The notes under the pieces were generated by a model. It was not told the origin of the DNA. It did not search any database and worked only from the letters and a program-made list of their open reading frames with translations. Positions 9,297 through 17,878 of a stretch of DNA of 64,000 nucleotides are shown here, piece by piece. The stretch lies in assembly GCA_020350725.1 (NCBI GenBank), contig CP070719.1, positions 292,973 through 356,972 of the forward strand, in the 5' to 3' direction. The translations under genes were made by a program, and so were the position numbers. The stretch is from a bacterium (lineage in GTDB: Bacteria > BMS3Abin14). Numbering within the stretch: position 1 is the stretch's first letter; each line of letters starts with the position of its first letter.

Positions 9297-9707
9297 ATGA
9301 ACACCCTTTACTATCTGAAGCTGTACGCAGTCACCGTACCGGTCTTCTTCGCCATCGACATGGTCTGGCTGGGTTTCGTCGCCAAGCGCTTCTACGGTGA
9401 CAACCTCGGACACCTCCTCAGCCCCACCGTCAACTGGCCTGCGGCGCTGGGATTCTACCTGCTGTTCATCATCGGAATCCTCATCTTCGCCGTCGTCCCG
9501 GCCCTCAGGAGCGGCTCCCTGGGCAGAGCGGTTCTGTGGGGGGCGCTTTTCGGTTTTTTCACCTATGCCACCTATGACCTCACCAATCTGGCCACGCTGA
9601 GAGACTGGCCCCTGAAGGTGGCGATCGTGGATATCGCCTGGGGAAGCTTTCTGTGCGCCAGCGTGGCCGCCGTGAGCACTCTGCTGGGACGCTGGATCGC
9701 CCGGTGA
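9297..9707 (+). CDS. DUF2177-family membrane protein
   Basis: A 136-residue, four-helix membrane protein (LKLYAVTVPVFFAIDMVWLG, FYLLFIIGILIFAVVPAL, YATYDLTNLATL) that fits the DUF2177 family of unknown function. AAGGAG lies 6 nt before the ATG. Members of this family are commonly found beside COG2907 flavoproteins, DUF1365 and CFA-synthase genes, as here: the next gene starts 20 bp downstream. Probably a membrane component of the same lipid-modifying operon; the role is inferred only from context. Confidence 0.8.
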   Translation: MNTLYYLKLYAVTVPVFFAIDMVWLGFVAKRFYGDNLGHLLSPTVNWPAALGFYLLFIIGILIFAVVPALRSGSLGRAVLWGALFGFFTYATYDLTNLATLRDWPLKVAIVDIAWGSFLCASVAAVSTLLGRWIAR

Positions 9708-9727
9708 AGGCGTGAGGGTGGGGGAGC

Positions 9728-11026
9728 ATGGTACCGGACGGACGATCGACAGGACCAGAGACGGGATCGGGGCTCAGAATAGGCGTCATAGGAGGGGGCG
9801 TGGCCGGCATCGTAGCCGCATACCTTCTCCAGCGTGATCACGAGGTCACCCTTTTCGAGGCCAACGACTATCTGGGGGGACACACCCGCACCATCGTTCT
9901 CCAGGAGGGTCCCGATGCCGGCACTCCCGTGGACACAGGGTTCATCGTGCTCAACGACCGGACCTACCCCCTTTTCACCACCTTTCTGGGCCGTCTCGAA
10001 GTCCCAACCCGTCCCACGGAAATGTCCTTTTCCTTCCACGACAGGGTCTCGGGGCTCGCCTATTCCGGATCGGGGCTGAGCGGACTTTTCACCCAGAGGC
10101 GGAACCTTTTCAGCCCCCCGTTTATGAGGATGCTTCTGGGGATCCGTCGCTTCTTCCGGGACGCGAAACGGGATCTGGTCCGGGATGCTGTGCCCGACAC
10201 TTCCCTGGGAGACTATCTCAAGGGCCGGTACCCGAGGGAAACCATCGACCACTATATTATCCCCATGGCCTCGGCCATCTGGTCCACCTCCTCCGACGAC
10301 ATCGACCGGTTCCCCGCAGGACACTTCCTCCGCTTCTTCGAAAATCACGGACTCCTGGGTGTCCGGCACAGGCCCCAGTGGATGACCGTGGTCGGGGGCA
10401 GTCACAGCTACGTGAAGGCATTCCGGGCCTCCTTCGGGGGAAGGATCAGGCTCGGCGCCCCCGTGAAGGGCATCCGCCGCGAAGAGGAGAGTGTATCGGT
10501 CCGGACAGCCTGGGGAGAGGTCCACCGGTTCGACAGGGTGGTGGTGGCAACCCACGCCGACGATGCCCTGGATCTTCTTGAGGACCCCTCGGAGGACGAG
10601 ACAAGACTCCTGGGCCCCTGGCGGTATCAGGTCAACCGCACTGTTCTGCACACCGACACCTCGGTCCTGCCCCCTGAGAGGCGGGCCTGGTCCTGCTGGA
10701 ACTACTGCCGGGAGGATGCCGAGGGGGATCAGCGGCCGGTCTCCGTGTCCTACAGCATGAATCTGCTCCAGGGACTCGACACGGTGCATCACTACTGCGT
10801 ATCCCTGAACCGGCGGACTCCGATCCGGGAGGGATCGGCCATCGCCGGCATGGTCTACCGGCATCCCGGTTACACTTTCGCCTCCATGAACACCCAAAGG
10901 GAACTGCCTCTCCTGAACGGAGTGAGGCACACGTACTACTGCGGGAGCTATTTCGGTTACGGTTTCCACGAGGACGCGGTGCGTTCCGCCGTGGAGGTGG
11001 GCCGCGCTTTCGGTGTGACGCTATGA
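9728..11026 (+). CDS. COG2907 NAD(P)/FAD-dependent amine-oxidase-like flavoprotein
   Basis: A 432-residue flavoprotein. The dinucleotide fold appears at residues about 17-45 (IGVIGGGVAGIVAAYLL, then EANDYLGGHTRT), and the C-terminal FAD-contact motif YCGSYFGYGFHEDAVRSA is near the end. This group of predicted oxidoreductases accompanies DUF1365 and CFA-synthase-like methyltransferases in bacterial membrane-fatty-acid operons (for example singlet-oxygen regulons of alphaproteobacteria). The stop overlaps the next start (ATGA), so the genes are translationally coupled. The substrate is likely a phospholipid acyl chain, by context. Confidence 0.85.
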   Translation: MVPDGRSTGPETGSGLRIGVIGGGVAGIVAAYLLQRDHEVTLFEANDYLGGHTRTIVLQEGPDAGTPVDTGFIVLNDRTYPLFTTFLGRLEVPTRPTEMSFSFHDRVSGLAYSGSGLSGLFTQRRNLFSPPFMRMLLGIRRFFRDAKRDLVRDAVPDTSLGDYLKGRYPRETIDHYIIPMASAIWSTSSDDIDRFPAGHFLRFFENHGLLGVRHRPQWMTVVGGSHSYVKAFRASFGGRIRLGAPVKGIRREEESVSVRTAWGEVHRFDRVVVATHADDALDLLEDPSEDETRLLGPWRYQVNRTVLHTDTSVLPPERRAWSCWNYCREDAEGDQRPVSVSYSMNLLQGLDTVHHYCVSLNRRTPIREGSAIAGMVYRHPGYTFASMNTQRELPLLNGVRHTYYCGSYFGYGFHEDAVRSAVEVGRAFGVTL

Positions 11027-13005
11027 GGTCCAGGATCTACACGGGAAAGGTCCTTCATGCCAGGTCGTGGCCGGCGAAAAACCGGTTCTCCTATCCGGTA
11101 TATTTTTACGGTTTCGACATCGACGAGCTTGACGATCTGGACCGCGACATCTTTCTCTTCGGCCACAACCGTCTCCGGCCGGTGGCCATTCACGACCGGG
11201 ATTATCTGACGCCGGGTCCGGAGTCCCTCAGGGAGAAGCTCGAAGGATTGCTCCGGGACGATGGCGGCGTCGGCAGCCTGGGCCGGGTTGATCTGGTCAC
11301 CTCGGCCCGTGTGCTGCATTACGTCTTCAACCCGGTGAGTTTTTTCTACTGCTACGACCCGGAGGGACTTCTGGATCGGGTGGTGGTCCAGGTAAACAAC
11401 ACCTTCGGCGAGATGCACGTTTACCTTCTCACCGATCTCCTTCCCGGCAGGCGCCGGGGAGAGGCACATTGCCGGACGGAAAAGGTCTTTCACGTCTCCC
11501 CCTTTTTCGACCGGGTGGGGAGATACGACTTCTATTTTTCCGACATCAGCAGGGACGACTTAGACGTCATCATCCAGTACAGCCAGGGCGAGAAAGTGGT
11601 TTTCGCCGCCAGACTCACCGGCTCTCCCCGCCTGCTGGACCGGTGGACGGTGGTGAACAAGCTTCTGCGCCACCCCCTGACCGCCAGTCTGACCACTCCC
11701 CGCATCATGAGACAGGCCGCCCGCCTTCGGTTTGTCAGGCACCTGCCCGTCTATCACAAGCCGCCCCCCATCAGCCCCATGACGATCCGAAAAGCCCCTC
11801 CCGGTCCCATGGCACGTCTGGGAAGATCGTTGATGAAGCGGTTCCTCTCCAGGATCACGAAAGGACAACTTGCCCTGACCTTCCCCGACGGCCGCACGGA
11901 GAGGTTTGGACGGGAGGGGGCACAGAGCGCTTCCATGGATGTAAAGGACAACGCCTTCTTTCGAAGGACGCTGCTGGGAGGCGACATCGGATTCGGTGAG
12001 TCCTACGTGGCAGGGGAGTGGACCACGGGCGACCTTGCCGGGGTTCTTACCCTTCTTGCGGATAACCTGGAGGAACTGGAGGAAAACCACCACCTCCTTT
12101 CCGCTCTGGGTCGAACCTTCGAATATACCCGGCACGCCCTGAAACCAAACACCCTGGCGGGAAGCCGGCGCAACATAGAGGCACACTACGACCTCAGCAA
12201 GGACTTCTTCGCCCTCTTCCTGGACCGGACCCTGACTTACTCCTGCGCAGTCTACGGGGGGACGGCCGCCACCCTCGAGGAGGCGCAGAGGAACAAGATG
12301 CGGATCATCATGGAGAAGGCCCGGATCACGGAACAGGATCACGTCCTGGAGATAGGATGCGGGTGGGGCGGCTTCGCCCTGGAGTCCGCACGGACCATCG
12401 GCTGCCGGGTCACGGGCATCACCCTGTCCGGGGAGCAGCTGGAACTGGCCCGGGAGCGTGTTCGGAAGGCGGGCCTCCAGGATCGGGTCACCCTGGAGAT
12501 GCTCGACTACAGGCACATCGAGGGCACCTACGACAAGATCATTTCCATCGAGATGCTCGAGGCGGTGGGACACGGGAGCCTGGGGACCTGGTTCGCCGTC
12601 TGCGACAGGGCCCTGAAGCCGGGAGGAGTGGTGGCGGTCCAGGTGATCACCATCCCCCACGACCGCTACGGGCAGTACAGGAGGAGCTCGGACTGGATCC
12701 GGAAGCACATCTTCCCCGGAGGACACCTGCCCTCACTGGAGGCCATCCGGGAGGCATCGGAAAAGAGCTCCAGCCTGGTCATATCCGACGTGGAGGGGAT
12801 CGGAAAACACTACGCCAGGACCCTGGAGGACTGGGATCGCAATCTGAAGGAACACCACGATAGGGCCAGTGCCCTGGGGTTCGAAGAACCGTTTCTACGC
12901 AAGTGGGAGTACTATTTCGCCTACTGCCGTGCCGGCTTCGCCACGGGAGCCATCGACGACCTCCAGATCGTCCTGGAAAAGCCTCGGGGAGATAAGGGGC
13001 CGTGA
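11023..13005 (+). CDS. DUF1365 / cyclopropane-fatty-acyl-phospholipid synthase fusion
   Basis: A 660-residue protein joining two domains normally encoded separately. Residues about 1-250 are DUF1365 (motif NPVSFFYCYD). Residues about 270-655 are a CFA-synthase-type SAM methyltransferase: HYDLSKDFFALFLDRT near 390, a YSC active-site segment, the SAM loop LEIGCGWGG near 443, MLEAVGHG near 515 and IFPGGHLPS near 575. The enzyme would add a methylene or methyl group to unsaturated acyl chains at the membrane. No frameshift is visible at the junction, and both halves keep their key motifs. It overlaps the genes on both sides by 4 bp, within one operon. Confidence 0.85.
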   Translation: MRSRIYTGKVLHARSWPAKNRFSYPVYFYGFDIDELDDLDRDIFLFGHNRLRPVAIHDRDYLTPGPESLREKLEGLLRDDGGVGSLGRVDLVTSARVLHYVFNPVSFFYCYDPEGLLDRVVVQVNNTFGEMHVYLLTDLLPGRRRGEAHCRTEKVFHVSPFFDRVGRYDFYFSDISRDDLDVIIQYSQGEKVVFAARLTGSPRLLDRWTVVNKLLRHPLTASLTTPRIMRQAARLRFVRHLPVYHKPPPISPMTIRKAPPGPMARLGRSLMKRFLSRITKGQLALTFPDGRTERFGREGAQSASMDVKDNAFFRRTLLGGDIGFGESYVAGEWTTGDLAGVLTLLADNLEELEENHHLLSALGRTFEYTRHALKPNTLAGSRRNIEAHYDLSKDFFALFLDRTLTYSCAVYGGTAATLEEAQRNKMRIIMEKARITEQDHVLEIGCGWGGFALESARTIGCRVTGITLSGEQLELARERVRKAGLQDRVTLEMLDYRHIEGTYDKIISIEMLEAVGHGSLGTWFAVCDRALKPGGVVAVQVITIPHDRYGQYRRSSDWIRKHIFPGGHLPSLEAIREASEKSSSLVISDVEGIGKHYARTLEDWDRNLKEHHDRASALGFEEPFLRKWEYYFAYCRAGFATGAIDDLQIVLEKPRGDKGP

Positions 13006-13541
13006 GGGACACCCTGATCAACGTGGCGCTCTACCAGACGGGCTGGTTCGCCATGGTCCTTGGGGCGTCGCGGGGATGGCCCTGGGCCGGGGCAGGAGCA
13101 GGCCTTCTTCTCGTGTCTGTGCACCTGGTTCTCACCCGTGACAGGGGACCGGAAATTTTCACCGTCATCGTCATTGGGGTCATAGGGACCGTGGTGGACA
13201 GCGTTCAGGCCTTCGCCGGTGTCTTTGTCTTCGAATCCGGTTACTGGTCGTACTGGATCGTGCCGCTGTGGCTCACTATCATGTGGCTTCAGTTCGCCAC
13301 ACTGTTCCACTTTGCCCTGAGGTGGCTCTCCCGGCGGTACCTGGTCTCCTCGGCACTCGGCGCGCTAGGGGGGCCGGCCGCCTTTCTCACCGGCGAGCGG
13401 CTCGGAGGTGTTATCTTTCCCGTCGGCACCCGGTACAGCCTCCTCATACTGGCGGCGGTGTGGGCTGTCGTCATGCCTGTGTGCGTCCTCGTTGCGGACT
13501 ATTTTTCCCCTCCCGGGGGCAGGGGTTCCTACCGGCTGTAA
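13002..13541 (+). CDS. DUF2878-family membrane protein
   Basis: A 179-residue integral membrane protein with five or six hydrophobic helices (for example VIVIGVIGTVVDSVQAFAG and YSLLILAAVWAVVMPVCVL). It starts with GTG overlapping the stop of the fusion gene (GTGA). It fits DUF2878, a family of unknown function that co-occurs with CFA-synthase/DUF1365 operons. It is the last gene of the operon; a GTGCTCTGACCCCG element follows 3 bp after the stop. Confidence 0.8.
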   Translation: MRDTLINVALYQTGWFAMVLGASRGWPWAGAGAGLLLVSVHLVLTRDRGPEIFTVIVIGVIGTVVDSVQAFAGVFVFESGYWSYWIVPLWLTIMWLQFATLFHFALRWLSRRYLVSSALGALGGPAAFLTGERLGGVIFPVGTRYSLLILAAVWAVVMPVCVLVADYFSPPGGRGSYRL

Positions 13542-13544
13542 AAA

Positions 13545-13558
13545 GTGCTCTGACCCCG
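13545..13558 (+). repeat. GTGCTCTGACCCCG dispersed element
   Basis: An exact 14-bp copy placed immediately after the last gene of the lipid operon, followed by a degenerate GTTCCGCAGTTCC tract. Confidence 0.7.
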
Positions 13559-13740
13559 CAGTTCCGCAGTTCCCTGCGCAGTTCGCAGTCCAGCAGCTTC
13601 CCGCACCTTGGCGCCAGGTGCGTCGTTCGTTCGGTGTTTCCCCTCAATGGGGATAACGGGGGAATAATTGCGTGGTGTCCTCCCGCTTGCCTGAATCGGG
13701 GGTATACTTATAAAAATCGGAATCCGGAGGGTGTCGGCAG

Positions 13741-14160
13741 ATGAAGAGATTGTCGGTCCTTGACGCCGAGAGATGCGTTGGCTGCCAGTGCTGCATGTTC
13801 GCCTGCTCGAGGAGGGCGAACAGCCCCGGCCTGGCCGAATCGTGCATCGGCGTGAGGTCCAACGGGGGCATGGAGCGGGGGTTCGTCGTGGTGGTCTGCA
13901 GGGTGTGCGAGAACCCTCCGTGCGTCAGGGCCTGCCCGACAGACGCCCTCGTCCGGACTGAAAAGAGCGGGATACGGCTCGATGAGGCAAAGTGCATCGG
14001 GTGCGGCAGCTGCGCCGAGGCATGCGTGGTGGGGGCCGTCTACTGGGACAGCGAGATCAACAAACCCATGATCTGCATCCACTGTGGTTTCTGTGTCGAT
14101 TTCTGCCCCCACGGCGTGCTCGGGCTTAAGGAGAGAAGGGGGCTCAGTCATGCTGGATAG
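13741..14160 (+). CDS. Polyferredoxin, electron-transfer subunit for the AOR-like enzyme
   Basis: 139 residues with four cysteine groups (CVGCQCCMFAC, CRVCENPPCVRACP, CIGCGSCAEAC, CIHCGFCVDFCP), enough for four [4Fe-4S] clusters. This resembles the HycB/YdhY/AorA type of ferredoxin subunit. GGAGG is 10 nt before the ATG. The stop overlaps the start of the AOR gene by 11 bp, so the two products are almost certainly one complex. Confidence 0.88.
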   Translation: MKRLSVLDAERCVGCQCCMFACSRRANSPGLAESCIGVRSNGGMERGFVVVVCRVCENPPCVRACPTDALVRTEKSGIRLDEAKCIGCGSCAEACVVGAVYWDSEINKPMICIHCGFCVDFCPHGVLGLKERRGLSHAG

Positions 14161-15904
14161 CGATCCCCTGTGCAACGTCCTCTACGTGGACCTAACCCGG
14201 AAACGGTTCCGGGTCGAGCACAGGCAGGACCTCTTCGACAGCCAGATGGGAGGCGCCGGCGTCGCCACGCAGCTGCTGGCCCAGGAGTGCCCCCAGGGCT
14301 GCGATCCCCTCGGACCGGAGAATCCCATCGTGCTGGCGGTGGGCCCCCTGACCGGTCTCTTCCCCCTTGCCTCCAAGACGGTGGCCATGTTCAAGTCTCC
14401 CCACACGGGAAACCTAGGAGAAAGCCACTGCGGTGGCCGGAGCGCCGTGTCCATCAGGATGGCCGGCTACGGCGCCATCGTGATCACGGGGCGGAGTGAA
14501 CTTCCCATCTACCTGGCCGTGCACGGGGGCGAGGTGCACTTTCGAGACGCGTCGACCCTGTGGGGGATGAGCAGCAGCCTGACCGTCGGCCGGATCATCA
14601 GGGAAAGGGAGCCCGGTTCCGGCCTGCGCACCATCATGAGAATAGGAAAAGCCGGCGAGAGGATGGTGACCTATTCCTGCGTCTCGGTGGAGACATACCG
14701 GCACTTCGGCAGGCTCGGCCTGGGCGCCGTGTTCGGAAGCAAGAACCTCAAGGCCATCGTCGTGTCCGGCAAGCGGTCGCTGCCCGTTACCAGCAACAGG
14801 ACGTATCGGAGGATCTACAGGGACATCCACGAGGCGGCCACCACTTCCCCGGCCATGAAGAAGTACCACGATCTGGGCACGCCGCAGAACGTTCTCCCCC
14901 TGAACAAGCTGGGCGCTTTGCCCACTCGGAACCTTAGGGAGGCCCGGTTCGAGGCGGCCGGGGAGATCTCCGGCGAGGCCTATGCCGAGCGTTACCTGGG
15001 AAGGCGCCTGGCCTGCTCGCACTGCCCCGTTGCCTGTATCCACATCGCCGCCCTGAGGGAACCCCACGAGACCGAGCCGTATTTCTACAAGACCTCCATG
15101 ATCTCCTATGACTACGAACCCATCTATGCCATGGGACCGATGCTGGGGGTGGGCGACCCTGAGGGGCTGCTGCGCCTCCTGGACAGGGCCGAAGTCCTCG
15201 GCCTGGACCTGATGAGCACGGGCCCGGTCCTCGCCTGGGCGACGGAAGCCCTCGAAAAGGGGCTGGTGTCCGACAGGGAGACGGACGGCCTCAACCTCCA
15301 GTGGGGAGACTGGAAGACCTACCTCGAGGCCACCCGGAGGATCGTCGAGCAGCCGAACGACTTCTACGCCGCCCTGGCCAGAGGGGTTGATTATGCCTCA
15401 TCCAAATACGGCGGTGAGGATTTTGCCCTCGCCTTCGGCGGCAACGAGATGCCCGGATACCACACCGGCCCGGCGGCCCATGTGGGCTGTCTGATGGGGG
15501 CGAGGCACAGCCATCTTGACAACGCCGGTTACAGTGTGGATCAGAAGGTCCTGGTGGAGAGGGAACTCAGCCCCGAGGAGCTGGCAAATGCCCTGATCAA
15601 AGAGGAGAGCTGGCGGCAGATCCTGTCGTCTCTCGTCATCTGTTTCTTCGCGAGGGAAATATACGACCGGGACACGGTGCTGGCCTGTCTGAAGTCCGTC
15701 GGTTATGATCTGGATGAGGAGAAGCTCCTCGAGACGGGCCTGGCCATCCACCGGGAGAAGTTCCGGTTCAAGAAGAGGGAGGGATTCTCACTCGACGGGC
15801 TGCGCATTCCCGGGAGGATCCTGGAGACGAAGTCCCCCGTATCCAACCTGACAGAGGAGTACATCAGGGCCACCCTGGATCACGTGGGCAGAGTACTGGC
15901 CTGA
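14150..15904 (+). CDS. Aldehyde ferredoxin oxidoreductase family tungsten/molybdenum enzyme
   Basis: 584 residues with the AOR N-terminal fold (YVDLTRKRF, GGAGVATQLL, ENPIVLAVGPLTG) that binds the bis-pterin metal cofactor. The Fe-S ligands CSHCPVAC lie at about 288, 291 and 295, the spacing known from Pyrococcus AOR; a fourth Cys is probably the one in HVGCLMG (about 446). The motif after it (ARHSHLDNAG) differs from classic AOR (usually SNRGACH), so the substrate may not be a simple aldehyde. ATG 14150 is chosen because it overlaps the ferredoxin stop and begins the conserved domain. The closest guess is a YdhV/BamB-like branch of the family. Confidence 0.88.
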   Translation: MLDSDPLCNVLYVDLTRKRFRVEHRQDLFDSQMGGAGVATQLLAQECPQGCDPLGPENPIVLAVGPLTGLFPLASKTVAMFKSPHTGNLGESHCGGRSAVSIRMAGYGAIVITGRSELPIYLAVHGGEVHFRDASTLWGMSSSLTVGRIIREREPGSGLRTIMRIGKAGERMVTYSCVSVETYRHFGRLGLGAVFGSKNLKAIVVSGKRSLPVTSNRTYRRIYRDIHEAATTSPAMKKYHDLGTPQNVLPLNKLGALPTRNLREARFEAAGEISGEAYAERYLGRRLACSHCPVACIHIAALREPHETEPYFYKTSMISYDYEPIYAMGPMLGVGDPEGLLRLLDRAEVLGLDLMSTGPVLAWATEALEKGLVSDRETDGLNLQWGDWKTYLEATRRIVEQPNDFYAALARGVDYASSKYGGEDFALAFGGNEMPGYHTGPAAHVGCLMGARHSHLDNAGYSVDQKVLVERELSPEELANALIKEESWRQILSSLVICFFAREIYDRDTVLACLKSVGYDLDEEKLLETGLAIHREKFRFKKREGFSLDGLRIPGRILETKSPVSNLTEEYIRATLDHVGRVLA

Positions 15905-15997
15905 GAAGGGTGGCCGGGTAGCGCTTTTTACCGGCCTGGCGACCTACGAGAGCTCCCAATCCGCAGGCGAATCTAGCCTAGGGACACTGCCCCGATT

Positions 15998-16402
15998 TCA
16001 TTGGGGGAGGGCAATGAGGATCTCCGTCGTCATGTCCTCCGGTAGGGAATGCCAGCCCGGCAGCTGTTTGTTGGTCTGAACGTTTACGTTGGAAAAGGAC
16101 ACGATGTCCCCGAAGTCCTTTCCGGGAGGACCGTCGTAAAGGGTCCACATGCCGAATTCCTCCCTGACGGACCACCCGGGGTACTTTTTTCTGAACCATT
16201 CCCGAACCGCCTCGGGACTGTCCTTGGTGGCGAACCGGACCCCCATGTCGGCGCTGCCGATGCAATAGACAGCCCCGGGGTAGACTTCAATTCCCGCCCC
16301 GTCGAGGTCCGCCTTCACCCCTGCCGGGATGTCCGCGGCCAGTATCGGGACAGCCCACGTCAGCAAGCCGAGAAGGATAACCACTAAAGCTTTTCTCAAC
16401 AC
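15998..16402 (-). CDS. Exported hypothetical protein
   Basis: A 134-residue protein with a clear signal peptide (LRKALVVILLGLLTWAVPILA, cleavage near AADIPAG). The start is GTG at 16402 because AAGGAGG precedes it by 6 nt; longer in-frame versions lack a ribosome site. The mature part has a single Cys and a compact alpha/beta look (YPGAVYCIGSADMGVRFATKD, VREWFRKKYPGW), reminiscent of short periplasmic proteins of unknown function. A GTGCTCTGACCCCG element lies just upstream at 16434. Confidence 0.7.
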   Translation of the reverse strand: MLRKALVVILLGLLTWAVPILAADIPAGVKADLDGAGIEVYPGAVYCIGSADMGVRFATKDSPEAVREWFRKKYPGWSVREEFGMWTLYDGPPGKDFGDIVSFSNVNVQTNKQLPGWHSLPEDMTTEILIALPQ

Positions 16403-16433
16403 GCATCCTCCTTTTTTGTCGGTGACATCCGAA

Positions 16434-16447
16434 GTGCTCTGACCCCG
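16434..16447 (+). repeat. GTGCTCTGACCCCG dispersed element
   Basis: An exact 14-bp copy in the 107-bp gap between the exported protein and the ferredoxin gene; it lies in the promoter region of the former. Confidence 0.7.
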
Positions 16448-16509
16448 GGTGAACGCTGAACTCCGGTGGACATGGATACCATGTCCGCGCCCTTTGAGAT
16501 CTTCTTCAG

Positions 16510-16704
16510 TTACTCCTGCCAGTGGATACACTCCGTTGGACACTCGTCGATGGCGCTCTCCTGGATCTCTTCTTCCGAGGCGCCCTCGGGATTAAAGCAT
16601 TCCGCCAGACCGTCATCATCGAGACGGAAAACGTCAGGCAGGTTCGCCACACAGAGGTTGCAGCCCGAACACTCGTCCTTGTCTACCCACGGAACTCTTG
16701 CCAT
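16510..16704 (-). CDS. Single-cluster [4Fe-4S] ferredoxin
   Basis: 64 residues, WVDKDECSGCNLCVANLPDVF with a distal Cys-Pro (IDECPTECIHW): one [4Fe-4S] cluster of the Fer4_13 type common in delta-lineage bacteria. AAGGAG is 8 nt upstream. It is monocistronic between short intergenic gaps. A TATAAT on the minus strand (16798-16803) about 95 bp upstream is a possible promoter element. General electron carrier; partner unknown. Confidence 0.88.
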   Translation of the reverse strand: MARVPWVDKDECSGCNLCVANLPDVFRLDDDGLAECFNPEGASEEEIQESAIDECPTECIHWQE

Positions 16705-17153
16705 CTTCTGTCTCCTTTCCAGATCACGGCGTCGATTTTCCAGAACAAGCTCCTGGCGATGGATCGGCCTGCCGCCGGAAGCATTCGAACAGATATAATT
16801 ATATACGATAGGATAATCCTAGAACATGTCGGACCGTGTCAAGGAATGGATAATAGCTCCGTCGAGCGGTCCGACTCCGACCGGGGATATCCGAAATTAC
16901 ACTTTACTCCTTCTCCCGCGGGGAACGAAGCCCATCGGATGTCGGAACCCGGCCGCGAATTGCGGCTGCTTCGGGCCGTTGCGGCCGGACCCGCCTTGCG
17001 CCCGTTTTCTCCATGCACTATCATTAGCACTCACGTTACGGCAGGTATCCCGGTTCACGAATTCTGACCTGCCAAAACCCGAAATCACCGTGTCGACACT
17101 GGATGACCGGCCGGTTTGACGGCTGCTGATGACAGGCGGGAGGAGGTATTGCC
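16705..17153. other. Intergenic region, mostly unassigned
   Basis: An AT-rich patch (about 16791-16822) with a GGATAATCC palindrome may hold the promoter of the ferredoxin. The segment at about 16990-17020 (CTTGCGCCCGTTTTCTCCAT) resembles 24160-24180 (CTTGCGCCCGTGTTTTCCAT), hinting at a dispersed repeat. No gene is supported. Confidence 0.4.
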
Positions 17154-17756
17154 ATGCTCAAGGATTATCTGGACGTCCGGGAAATGCTTCACCGGGGTGA
17201 TTATTCCGTAAACAAGAACTGGGAGAGGTTCGGCAACCTCCTCGTCCTGAACGAGGGTGGGACGGGAACCATCCGGTTCGGCGACGTGAAGTTCGGCGAG
17301 AACGTGCGGATCCGCATCGGTCCGGTGGGCCTGGTGGAGATCGGGGACTACTCGTTCCTCAACGACCGGACCGAGGTCCACTGCAAGAAACACGTGTCCA
17401 TCGGCCGATACTGCCTCATCGCGTGGGCGGTGACCATCATGGACACGGATTACCACGGCATCGGGAAAAACGCCCGTCAGACGGCGCCCACAATCGTCGA
17501 GGACGGCGTCTGGATCGGCAACAACTCGCTCATCACCAAGGGCCTCACCCTGGGCAAGGGCTGTGTGGTAGCGGCCGGAAGCGTCGTCACCAAGGACGTC
17601 CCCCCGTTCACCATCGTGGGCGGCAACCCGGCCAAGGTCATCAGGGAGATCGAACCCTTCGAGGGGAGACACGGCATGGATTATGAGCCCAAGTGGTGGG
17701 ATCCCTCCTTTGTCCCCAAGCCACAGGAGGACGGGTGTCCGGACCCGTCCCCCTAG
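17154..17756 (+). CDS. Left-handed beta-helix (hexapeptide) acyltransferase
   Basis: 200 residues with repeated hexapeptide turns (IRIGPVGLVEIGDYSFLNDR, VSIGRYCLI, DGVWIGNNSLITKGLTLGKG, VVAAGSVVTKDVPP) and the closing motif GGNPAKVI, as in maltose/galactoside O-acetyltransferases and related sugar acetyltransferases. GGAGG lies 10 nt upstream of the ATG. It converges on two glycosyltransferase genes, so a role in modifying a surface or soluble glycan is plausible but not shown. Confidence 0.82.
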   Translation: MLKDYLDVREMLHRGDYSVNKNWERFGNLLVLNEGGTGTIRFGDVKFGENVRIRIGPVGLVEIGDYSFLNDRTEVHCKKHVSIGRYCLIAWAVTIMDTDYHGIGKNARQTAPTIVEDGVWIGNNSLITKGLTLGKGCVVAAGSVVTKDVPPFTIVGGNPAKVIREIEPFEGRHGMDYEPKWWDPSFVPKPQEDGCPDPSP

Positions 17757-17798
17757 GTCCTGAAGCGGGGTTCCCGTTGGGACAATAACGGCCACAAC

Positions 17799-17824
17799 GT
17801 AAAGGCCCCGTCAGGGGCCTTTAC
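17799..17824. terminator. Bidirectional hairpin terminator
   Basis: A perfect 11-bp stem: GTAAAGGCCCC (17799-17809), loop GTCA, GGGGCCTTTAC (17814-17824). It lies between two convergent genes and ends in T-rich tails on both strands. Confidence 0.75.
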
Positions 17825-17878
17825 ATTCAGCGGCAGGTTCCGGTTCGGGACAGCGGTGACAGCGGACATTGACCGGCC

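Noticed and set aside
17024-17050. CIRCE-like half site TTAGCACTC
   Set aside because: The partner GAGTGCTAA at the right spacing is missing and no heat-shock gene is nearby.
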